From contig DHWW01000010.1 in the NCBI GenBank assembly GCA_002413385.1, positions 26,332 to 41,362 of the forward strand: DNA of 15,031 bases. Direction: 5' to 3'. The stretch comes from Granulicella sp. UBA5172. Lineage in GTDB: Bacteria; Acidobacteriota; Terriglobia; Terriglobales; Acidobacteriaceae. The notes under the pieces were generated by a model. It saw nothing but the letters and a program-made list of their open reading frames with translations. It was not told where the DNA came from and made no database searches. The position numbers were made by a program, and so were the translations under genes. Numbering within the stretch: the first letter of the stretch is position 1; each line of letters starts with the position of its first letter. Shown one piece after another: positions 1 to 7,155 of this stretch.

Positions 1-828
1 CCCGTGGCCGCCCATTCCACTCCGCGCTGCAGCGTCACCACCGCATCCACCGAGCTCATCGCCAGCGCATCGTGTCCCACCGCGGAATGAAAGATCCGTC
101 CCTTGCCGAACCTGGACGTCATCAGCAGCGGCTCATCCAAACCTGTCCCACCGTTTGCCAGATCGGAGTACGCCGTCGCCAGCACGGTCATGTTCGTCCC
201 CGGCCCTCGCAGGCTGTCGTAAAGCTCGTCCCCTTGGTGCATCCAGACTTTGGGCAACCCTTTCATGATGGACGTGATCCACGTCCTGCGCCGTCATTTT
301 GAACGGTCGTCGTAACCCATGGTGCCCAGCCTTACCAGGCTTATCATCCGACACCAGCTTGCCGTTGCTGAAGTACCAGTGCGGCCCCGACTTCTCATCT
401 CTGCCCCGCCAACCACCTACGCCGATCATTTCATTGAACGCCCGCCAACCTGGAAAAGCATTATCCGCAGCATGCACGGTGACCATGCCTCCACCATTCC
501 TCATGTAGTTCTCGAACGAGGCCTTCAGCTCCGCCGGCCAGCGCTCATCCGGAGCGTCGTAGTTGAAGACGATGACGTCGTACTTACCCCAGTGCGGCCG
601 GAACTTACTGAAGTCTCCGTCCGCCGGCGGAGCCGTCACCACCTCTACCTCGAACAACCCCACCTCGTCTAATTCCCTCTTCAGCACCTGCGTCGTTACT
701 CGCCAGTTGTGATAGGTTCCGCCACTCTCTCCGTCGAGAATCATCACCCGCACCGGTGCGGCTGCGCGCGCCGCGATTGACAAAAGAAAGACGGCGATCG
801 ACAGGACACCCAGCAAAATTTTCTTCAT
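1..828 (-). pseudogene. Secreted ThuA-like domain protein, frame-shifted and 3'-truncated by the window edge
   Basis: ThuA-like (trehalose utilisation, PF06283) protein with a glutamine-amidotransferase-like fold. The family often lies beside sugar-utilisation genes, and its biochemical role is unsettled. The ATG at 826-828 is preceded by AGAGGGG at 837-843 (8-nt spacing). It starts a signal peptide (KK, then a hydrophobic stretch, then ARAAA, about residues 1-23). The core follows with RVMILDGESGG, VIVFNYD, GGGMVTVHAADNAF and SGPHWYF. In this frame the ThuA match stops after QDVDH and an unrelated tail ends at a TGA at 133-135. A shift of one base at 271-274 restores the family sequence: [17 protein letters not shown], then [11 protein letters not shown], then [13 protein letters not shown], then [12 protein letters not shown] at position 1, with no stop. 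The restored part is near the usual C-terminus, so little lies outside. It is either a real frameshift (pseudogene) or a sequencing/assembly error. The family call is firm; whether the gene is inactive is not. Confidence 0.8.
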
Positions 829-841
829 TTAACGGACCCCT

Positions 842-1039
842 CTAAGCTTTGGCCAGTCGAATCGTAAGTCTCGAAACGCGCTTCGCAACCGCACCTTTGC
901 CCCAACAGGCTACAACGGGCTGCAGGCTGTTGGGGAGAAGATCGATCCCGAGGCTAGTTTCCCCACGATAATCCGCTGGGTCGAGAAGGACCGCATACGC
1001 CGACAGCCCTGGGTCAAATCCAGCTTCGCCCACCCACAA
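842..1039 (-). other. Doubtful small reading frame upstream of the ThuA-like gene; possible remnant
   Basis: This frame encodes 65 residues from a TTG at 1037-1039. It stays open for 12 more codons upstream, to a TAA near 1073, without an ATG or GTG that looks usable. It ends 13 bases before the ThuA-like start, like an upstream operon member. Its composition looks protein-like (for example DRLWVGEAGFDPGLSAY), but I recognise no family, no ribosome-binding site and no signal peptide. It could be the 3' remnant of a decayed gene or a chance open frame in the divergent promoter region. A 9-bp inverted repeat lies inside it. I would not count it as a functional gene. Confidence 0.2.
900..935. 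repeat. Perfect 9-bp inverted repeat, CCCCAACAG / CTGTTGGGG
   Basis: CCCCAACAG at 900-908 is the exact reverse complement of CTGTTGGGG at 927-935, with 18 bases between. It lies mid-way in the divergent region between the ThuA-like and GH9 genes. No T-run follows on either strand, so it is not a classic terminator. Two half-sites with centres about 27 bases apart could be an operator for a dimeric regulator or a leader stem-loop. The repeat is directly visible; its function is a guess. Confidence 0.5.
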
Positions 1040-1088
1040 CCGGTCGGGGACCGCGCCAAAGAATCGTGTGACATGTTAGGTTGTCTCC

Positions 1089-3809
1089 ATGGAGCAGTTA
1101 GTGCGCTTTAAGCTTACCCGTCTCTTCATTTGCGCCGTTCTCATTCTGGGCTCAGCCTTCCATCTTGTCCAAGCGCAGGTGGCCATGAAGGTGAATGATA
1201 AGGATTACATCGACACGCAAGGCTTCAGTGTTTTTCTCTACGACAGCACCTACCATCCCGTTTTCGTAGACCAGAAGAACAGCGCTATGGAGATGATCCT
1301 GCACGGCCAGCGGATCGCAACCAACGGCGACGTTCGCCTGATGCCGACCCCCGAGCAATGGGACCTCGTGGCGACGCTCAAGGGGCGACATACCGATCAT
1401 GCAAACAACAGCCTCACCGCCAATCTCGCCTTCCCGACCTTTGGTCTCAGCTACACCCTCCAAGTCGCAGCGGAGCCCGGCGGCGTAAAAGTCACCATCA
1501 ATCTCGATAAGCCGCTACCCGAGAAGCTAGCCGGGCGCGCCGGCTTCAACCTCGAGTTTCTGCCCTCGATTTATATGGGCAAGGCGTACCTGGTGGACGG
1601 GTCCAAGGCTGGCATCTTTCCGCGCACACCCGACGATCCCATGATCAAGGTGCTACCCCTGCCGGACGAACCAAAGAAAGCTTACTACCTGGAAGATTGG
1701 GACAAGGCCAAGGGCTACACGCAGCCGCTGCCCTTCGCTGAAGGCAAGAGCATCACTCTCGGGGTCGACGACGCGCTCGCGCGGATCAACGTCAAATCGG
1801 ATACGGGCAACCTGATGCTATTCGATGGCCGCGATCGCGCCCAGAACGGCTGGTTCGTTCTGCGGTCGCTGATCCCCTCCGGTAAGACCACCGGCGCCAT
1901 CGTTTGGCACATCCGGCCAAACGAAATTCCCAACTGGACGCGGCCACCCATGATCGCGCACAGCCAGGTTGGCTACGCGCCAGACTTTTCCAAGGTCGCC
2001 GTCCTGGAACTCGATCCCAACTACACCGGCCCGCAAACCGCGAAGGTCCTCCGACTCATAGAAGACGGATCGTACAAACAAGTTTTCGAAGGCCCCATCA
2101 CAACCCCGACGCCCTGGCTCCGCTACGTCTATTCGAAGTTCGATTTCACCTCGGTTAAAGACCCTGGCCTCTACGTAATCGAGTATGCGGACCAACGAAC
2201 GGCGCCCTTTCCTATCTCCAAATATGCCTATGCCAACATCTGGCAGGATAGTCTCGACCATCATCTCGCCGAACAGATGGACCACGTCTCAGTCCGCGAA
2301 GCCTACCGTGTTTGGCATGGTGCCTCTCATCTCGACGATGGCCGCATGGCCCCCGTGGTTGGAGAACAGTTCGACGGGTGGAACCAGGATAAGGCGATCG
2401 ATGGAAGGTACCGAGGCGGTGATCACATACCGGGCATGAACGTCGGCGGGTGGTACGACGCCGGCGACTTCGACCTCGAGGAGCCTGCTCAATTGAGCGT
2501 CATCCAAAGCCTTGCCCTGGCATATCGCACGTTCAACCTGAAGTACGACGAGCTTACGGTGGATGAGGCGGCGCGTTCCGTCGAGATGCATCGTCCCGAT
2601 GGCGTTCCGGATACGATCCAGCAAGTAAAGCACGGCGCGATGCTTATCCTCGCTCAGTACCACAACATCGGCCATGCCATTCGCGGCACGCACGAGCCCG
2701 ACCTTCGGCAGTATACGCATCTGGGCGATGGAGCATCGAAGACTGACGGCCGCATCTACGACCCGAAGCTCGGCCTCAACGAAGTCAAGGGTGACTACTC
2801 CGGCAAGCCCGATGATCGTTGGATCTTTACCAGTGACAATCCGTACTTTGAGTGGAACGCGATTGCAGCGCTTGCGGCCGCAGCCGACGTCCTTAAAGGC
2901 TACGATGACGCCATGGCGAAGGACTGCATCGATACCGCCATCAAGGCTTGGAACAACCAGAGAACTCACCCGACACCGACTCCAGCAGGCAGCTTTGGCG
3001 GAGAACCGCCGCCGCCCGGCACTCCCGGAGGCGGCGTGCTAGGTGCGTCCCAGGGTGCAGTGGCGGGCGCTCATAACGGACGGCCCGGCAACACTACGAG
3101 CGCTCCCGCGGCCTCCGTCGCGGCCCCATCGACTGGCCTCGGCCGCAACGGCTTCGGTGTCGCAATGGACTGGCCTGCAGCTCTCGAATTGACCATCGCC
3201 ACGCATGGCGCGGAGCCCTACCGGTCTCGTCTGCAGGAGTTGTTCCCGCTCGTCATTACGCCCCAGCAGATGGGCCTGCATGGTTGGACCGCCGTGCGAG
3301 CTCTACCGTATCTGGACTCGGGCGCGAAGGAGCAATTGCGCGAGGCGGTCAAGGCTTACAGGGAGGATCTCGATATGCAATTGGACGCCACGCCGTTCGG
3401 TGTTCCCCCAAGTCTTGGTACCTGGGGCGGCTCAGGTGCCGTCGTCGAAATGGCCATTCGCATGTACTTCCTACACGAGGCGTTTCCCGACGTCGTAGGC
3501 CCTGAATATACCCTTCGTGCCGTCAATTACATTCTCGGCACTCACCCGGTTTCGAGCACTTCGTATGTAGCAGGCGTTGGCACGGTCTCGAAGACGAAGA
3601 CCTACAGCAACAACCGCGCGGACAACGCGTACATCCCAGGTGCGGTCATTCCCGGCTACGTCATTATCAAGCCGGATTTGCCGGAGTGCATCGATGACTT
3701 CGGATTTCTCTGGTTCGAGGATGAAGCCGTCGTTGCAGGGTCGGCGAGTTGGGTTGTCGCGGGCAACGCCGCGGACAGCATCACAAAAGAGATCAAGAAA
3801 AGTCAGTAG
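1089..3809 (+). CDS. Secreted glycoside hydrolase family 9 protein (cellulase-type) with N-terminal Ig-like domain
   Basis: GH9 enzymes hydrolyse beta-1,4-glycosidic bonds (cellulose, mixed-linkage glucans, some other beta-glycans) by inversion. The 906-residue protein starts with a signal peptide (about 1-29, ending VQA). Residues 30-285 are a beta-rich region I cannot assign. A CelD_N-type Ig-like domain follows (about 288-377, with the hallmark QVGY at 293-296). The (alpha/alpha)6 catalytic domain runs from about 383 to 895. GGWYDAGDFD (453-462) holds the two acidic residues of the family's base motif, D457 and D460. WFEDEAV (875-881) holds E879, the likely general acid. YILGTHPVSSTSYVAGVG matches the conserved C-terminal segment. 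Oddities: a Pro/Gly/Ala-rich stretch of about 60 residues (626-688) interrupts the catalytic domain, and SNNR (840-843) stands where most GH9 have HHR. The ATG at 1089 has only a weak ribosome-binding site but gives the best signal peptide. Family certain, exact substrate not. GH115 follows 162 bases downstream. Confidence 0.92.
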   Translation: MEQLVRFKLTRLFICAVLILGSAFHLVQAQVAMKVNDKDYIDTQGFSVFLYDSTYHPVFVDQKNSAMEMILHGQRIATNGDVRLMPTPEQWDLVATLKGRHTDHANNSLTANLAFPTFGLSYTLQVAAEPGGVKVTINLDKPLPEKLAGRAGFNLEFLPSIYMGKAYLVDGSKAGIFPRTPDDPMIKVLPLPDEPKKAYYLEDWDKAKGYTQPLPFAEGKSITLGVDDALARINVKSDTGNLMLFDGRDRAQNGWFVLRSLIPSGKTTGAIVWHIRPNEIPNWTRPPMIAHSQVGYAPDFSKVAVLELDPNYTGPQTAKVLRLIEDGSYKQVFEGPITTPTPWLRYVYSKFDFTSVKDPGLYVIEYADQRTAPFPISKYAYANIWQDSLDHHLAEQMDHVSVREAYRVWHGASHLDDGRMAPVVGEQFDGWNQDKAIDGRYRGGDHIPGMNVGGWYDAGDFDLEEPAQLSVIQSLALAYRTFNLKYDELTVDEAARSVEMHRPDGVPDTIQQVKHGAMLILAQYHNIGHAIRGTHEPDLRQYTHLGDGASKTDGRIYDPKLGLNEVKGDYSGKPDDRWIFTSDNPYFEWNAIAALAAAADVLKGYDDAMAKDCIDTAIKAWNNQRTHPTPTPAGSFGGEPPPPGTPGGGVLGASQGAVAGAHNGRPGNTTSAPAASVAAPSTGLGRNGFGVAMDWPAALELTIATHGAEPYRSRLQELFPLVITPQQMGLHGWTAVRALPYLDSGAKEQLREAVKAYREDLDMQLDATPFGVPPSLGTWGGSGAVVEMAIRMYFLHEAFPDVVGPEYTLRAVNYILGTHPVSSTSYVAGVGTVSKTKTYSNNRADNAYIPGAVIPGYVIIKPDLPECIDDFGFLWFEDEAVVAGSASWVVAGNAADSITKEIKKSQ

Positions 3810-3902
3810 TAGAGGCGCTGATGGATTGCCGGCGTCTGAGCTTTACGCGTACCACGGTTCCGATCAGCAACCGAACACTCGCTCTCAGCGGCGCGCTTGC
3901 GG

Positions 3903-3933
3903 GTGAGGTCGCGGTCACTCGACGCCACCTCAC
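3903..3933 (+). repeat. Intercistronic hairpin between GH9 and GH115 genes
   Basis: GTGAGGT (3903-3909) pairs with ACCTCAC (3927-3933). After a single C-C mismatch, GCG (3911-3913) pairs with CGC (3923-3925), leaving a nine-base loop. No T-run follows, so complete termination is unlikely. It ends 38 bases before the GH115 start. A hairpin here could protect one part of a shared transcript from decay or partly separate expression of the two genes. The pairing is visible; the role is inferred. Confidence 0.45.
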
Positions 3934-3961
3934 ATCATCCCGCGAAGCTGGTCAATCCTTC

Positions 3962-3965
3962 GAGG
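3962..3965 (+). promoter_or_regulatory. Ribosome-binding site of the GH115 gene
   Basis: GAGG lies six bases before the ATG at 3972. This supports that start over any later in-frame codon and fits the signal peptide that begins there. Confidence 0.6.
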
Positions 3966-3971
3966 TAGAAC

Positions 3972-6900
3972 ATGCTTCCTTCCTTTCGTTCGAGCCGCGT
4001 GGCACGGGTTGCACGTCGTATCCTTCTTGCCCTGGCCGCGTCCTTCTCTGGTGTCCAATGCGCGTGGGCTCTGGGGCAGCCACAATACGTCCAATTCTCA
4101 CCGATTCAAGGCGGCTTCACGGTAGTCAACGCAAACACAACAGCAACCATCTATGTCGATCCCGCCGATTGGCCCGGCGTCCTCAGGGCCGCCAACGACC
4201 TCTCCCACGACATCGGGGATGTCACCGGCAAGATCCCGAAAGTGCTTTCCACCAACCAGCTAACCGGGCGAAACATTATCCTCATCGGCACCATTGGCAA
4301 GAGCGAAATCATCGACCGCTTGATCGCTGAGCGAAAGATCGACGTCTCCGAAACCACAGGCAAATGGGAGTCTTATTTCACGCAGGTGGTCCGCAAACCG
4401 ATGCCGGGCGTTGATTTCGCACTCGTCATCTGCGGATCAGACAAGCGCGGCGCGATCTACGGTATTTATGACTTCTCAGAGGAATCCGGCCAGTCCCCTT
4501 GGTATTACTGGTCCGACGTTCCCGCAAAGAAACACGCCGAACTCTACGTCAAACCCGGTAAGTTCTCCGTGGGCGAACCTTCCGTCAAGTACCGCGGCAT
4601 TTTTTTCAACGACGAGGTGCCATCCCTGACGGGATACATCCACACCAAGTACGGGGACGTCCCGCCGAACAGCGATCCCGCCAAAGGACCGCTCATTCCC
4701 TCCGGTGTGGCCAACTACGGTCATGAGTTCTATTCCCACGTCTTTGAGCTGCTGCTTCGCTGCAAGGGAAATTTTCTATGGCCCGCGATGTGGAACAACG
4801 CCTTCAATGAAGATGATCCGGTGAACGCCGCCACAGCCGACATGTATGGCATAGTCATGGGCACCAGTCATCAGGAACCCATGATGCGAGCCCAAAAGGA
4901 ATGGGATCGCCTTCCCAAGTCCGTAACGGGAGGACCATGGAACTACGCGACTCACCCGGAGGCTCTCGATCAATTCTGGCGCGCCGGTCTCACCCGCAAC
5001 AAGAACTTCGAAAACATGATCACCCTGGGTCTTCGTGGAGAGAATGACTCTGAGATGGTCAAAGGTACGGATCAGGCGATCGATCTCCTCAACAAGATCA
5101 TTCCCGCCCAGCGCAAGATCATCGCAGAAACGATGAATCCGGATGTCACCCAAGTTCCCCAGGTATGGGCTCTCTACAAAGAAGTGCAGACCTATTACGA
5201 GACCGGAGGTCTCTATCCGCCGGACGACGTGACGCTACTCTGGGCTGAGGATAACAACGGGAACATTCGTCGTCTCCCCACCGCGGACGAGCGCAAACGC
5301 TCTGGTGGCGCTGGCGTCTACTACCACTTCGACTATCACGGCGTTCCCACGGATTACCGTTGGGTCAATACCAGCCCTATCTCCCGCATCTGGGACCAGA
5401 TGTCCCTGGCAAAACAGTACGGCGCCGATCGTATCTGGATCGTCAATGTTGGCAAGTTCAAGAACATCGAGTTTGCCACCGATTACTTTCTCAACCTCGC
5501 CTGGAATACGAACCGCTGGACCAACAACAGCATGCGCGAATACACCCGCCTCTGGGCTAAGCGCGAATTCGGTCCCGAGCACGCTGATGAAATCGCCGAC
5601 ATCATGACGCTATACACGAAGTACAATGGGCGTCGCAAACCCGTACGCCTCGCCACCAGCACGTATAGCGCGGTGAACTACAACGAAGCACAAACTGTCG
5701 CTGCGGATTACAACGCGTTGGCCGCCAGGGCGCAAGCACTCTCGAAACTCCTGCCGAAAGAAGAACGGGATGCGTTCTACGAGTTGGTGCTCTTCCCCGT
5801 CACAGCCTGCGCAAACCTAAATCAAATGTACGTCGCCGGCGCCAGAAATGCACTCTACGCACAGCAAGGTCGGGTCAGCGCCAACGACTTCGCTGATATG
5901 GCTCGCAGAGACTCAGCCAGGGATGCCGAGATGATGAAGTATTACAACACCGAATTTGCCGGCGGCAAGTGGAATCATTTTCAGGACGATGTCCACATTG
6001 GATACACCAGTTGGTTTGAGCCGCGAACGCCCAGCATGGCTCAGATACATCTGACAGAAGCTCCCGCGACAAACGCGCCCGCGCTCGGCGTCGCGGTTGA
6101 GAATTCAGCGGCCTCCTGGCCGGGCGGCGCGGAAGAGCCCATCCTCCCCACGTTCAATTCCATTGCTCAGCAAAGACATTTCATTGATGTCTTTAACCGT
6201 GGATCGGGAAATGTCGAATACAGGGTTATGCCCAGTGCTCCCTGGATCGTTTCATCCTCCCGACACGGCTCTGTCGCCAAAGATGAACGCCTTTGGATCA
6301 GCATCGATTGGTCCAAGGCCCCCAAGGGTACCGCGTCAGGCAGCGTCAGAATCGCAAATGGTGACAGATCCGTCACGGTGAAGGTAAAAGCTCTTACCGC
6401 TCCTGATGTCACCCGCGACACGCTCACAGGTTTTGTCGAAGACGACGGCTACGTTTCCATCGAGCCCGAACACTACACCGCAAAGAAAGACCTGGGCAAT
6501 CTTCAGTGGATCCGAGTTCAGGATTACGGCCGCACCCTCTCAGCAATGCGCGCACAAGGTCCCGTTGACTTTGGCCCCCTGGAACCCGGCAAGGACTCAC
6601 CCCACCTCGAATACAAAATCTATTTCTTCAACTCCGGGGAGGCCTCCGTCGACGCAATCCTCGCCCCGAACCTTGCCTTCATTCCAGGACGCGATTTGCA
6701 TTTTGCAGTCTCGGTCGATGATCAGAAGCCAGTCGTGATAACGGGTGTGCCTACGACGATCGTCGCCTCCGGCACTCCCACCGCCAATAACGAATGGGTG
6801 AAGAACGTCGAGGATGAGGCCCGCACCGTATCCGCCAAAGTGCAGATTCCGTCAGCGGGATACCACACGCTCAAACTATGGATAGTGGATCCCGGCATCA

Positions 6901-7037
6901 CCGTTCAAAAGATTCTCATCGACCTTGGCGGACTGAGGTCCTCCTACCTCGGGCCTCCGGAAAGCTTCAATACAGTGTTGAACTTGCGGCAAGCAGGGCC
7001 CAACCGGAGTCACCACCTAGCGACAGGCCTGCCTTGA
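3972..7037 (+). CDS. Secreted glycoside hydrolase family 115 protein, xylan alpha-1,2-glucuronidase
   Basis: GH115 enzymes remove (4-O-methyl)-D-glucuronic acid alpha-1,2-linked to xylose in glucuronoxylan, including from internal residues of the polymer. The 1021-residue protein begins with a basic region and hydrophobic stretch ending near residue 34 (signal peptide, CAWALG). An N-terminal alpha/beta domain follows (about 40-200, with ICGSDKRGAIYGIYDFSE). The catalytic core has family blocks YRGIFFNDE (207-215), LLLRCKGNFLWPAMWNNAFNED (about 260-281) and YGIVMGTSHQEPM (292-304), then GLRGENDSEM and WIVNVGKFKNIEFATDYF. From about residue 822 (VEDDGYVSIEPEHY) comes the beta-sandwich GH115 C-terminal domain, which often assists substrate binding. 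Length is normal to slightly long for the family, and no key block is missing. It probably shares a transcript with the upstream GH9 gene, consistent with joint attack on hemicellulose and cellulose. The family is near certain; substrate is inferred from it. Confidence 0.95.
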   Translation: MLPSFRSSRVARVARRILLALAASFSGVQCAWALGQPQYVQFSPIQGGFTVVNANTTATIYVDPADWPGVLRAANDLSHDIGDVTGKIPKVLSTNQLTGRNIILIGTIGKSEIIDRLIAERKIDVSETTGKWESYFTQVVRKPMPGVDFALVICGSDKRGAIYGIYDFSEESGQSPWYYWSDVPAKKHAELYVKPGKFSVGEPSVKYRGIFFNDEVPSLTGYIHTKYGDVPPNSDPAKGPLIPSGVANYGHEFYSHVFELLLRCKGNFLWPAMWNNAFNEDDPVNAATADMYGIVMGTSHQEPMMRAQKEWDRLPKSVTGGPWNYATHPEALDQFWRAGLTRNKNFENMITLGLRGENDSEMVKGTDQAIDLLNKIIPAQRKIIAETMNPDVTQVPQVWALYKEVQTYYETGGLYPPDDVTLLWAEDNNGNIRRLPTADERKRSGGAGVYYHFDYHGVPTDYRWVNTSPISRIWDQMSLAKQYGADRIWIVNVGKFKNIEFATDYFLNLAWNTNRWTNNSMREYTRLWAKREFGPEHADEIADIMTLYTKYNGRRKPVRLATSTYSAVNYNEAQTVAADYNALAARAQALSKLLPKEERDAFYELVLFPVTACANLNQMYVAGARNALYAQQGRVSANDFADMARRDSARDAEMMKYYNTEFAGGKWNHFQDDVHIGYTSWFEPRTPSMAQIHLTEAPATNAPALGVAVENSAASWPGGAEEPILPTFNSIAQQRHFIDVFNRGSGNVEYRVMPSAPWIVSSSRHGSVAKDERLWISIDWSKAPKGTASGSVRIANGDRSVTVKVKALTAPDVTRDTLTGFVEDDGYVSIEPEHYTAKKDLGNLQWIRVQDYGRTLSAMRAQGPVDFGPLEPGKDSPHLEYKIYFFNSGEASVDAILAPNLAFIPGRDLHFAVSVDDQKPVVITGVPTTIVASGTPTANNEWVKNVEDEARTVSAKVQIPSAGYHTLKLWIVDPGITVQKILIDLGGLRSSYLGPPESFNTVLNLRQAGPNRSHHLATGLP

Positions 7038-7102
7038 GGCCGCCTCGAACCCTTATCAAACCCAAGCTTGACGCGGAGGGACCAACGGCGACCTCATTCA
7101 CG

Positions 7103-7131
7103 GAGAGGGCGGCCACGAGTGCCGCCCTCTC
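7103..7131. terminator. Strong hairpin between convergent genes, probable bidirectional terminator
   Basis: GAGAGGGCGGC (7103-7113) and GCCGCCCTCTC (7121-7131) form a perfect GC-rich 11-bp stem with a seven-base loop. It lies 65 bases after the GH115 stop and 25 bases after the stop of the convergent receptor gene. The plus-strand tail (TCGGTTTGT) has only a short T-run and the minus-strand tail has none, so it is not a textbook intrinsic terminator. Its position between converging genes makes termination the best explanation. Confidence 0.7.
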
Positions 7132-7155
7132 TCGGTTTGTAAACCTGTTCCGTGG

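Larger units (their letters stand above)
829..1088. promoter_or_regulatory. Divergent intergenic region between the ThuA-like and GH9 genes
   Basis: These 260 bases separate two outward-facing genes and must hold the promoters of both. They contain the inverted repeat at 900-935. On the minus strand a weak sigma-70-like pair, TTGCGA (883-888) and TACGAT (861-866) with a 16-base spacer, could serve the ThuA-like gene, but each box matches consensus at only four of six bases. For the plus strand I see no convincing -35/-10 pair. The location of the region is sure; the exact promoters are not. Confidence 0.35.

Noticed and set aside
967..972. GATAAT as a -10 box for the GH9 gene
   Set aside because: No -35-like hexamer is found at 16-18 bases upstream, so it is not convincing alone.
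1818..2285. A 155-codon minus-strand open frame inside the GH9 gene
   Set aside because: It is fully antisense to the Ig-like domain and the start of the catalytic domain, with no recognisable motif.
3749..4330. A 193-codon plus-strand open frame spanning the GH9 end, the gap and the GH115 start
   Set aside because: Most of it overlaps the two strongly supported genes in another frame. Its translation is rich in Arg, His and Ser with no recognisable domain, as expected of a shadow frame.
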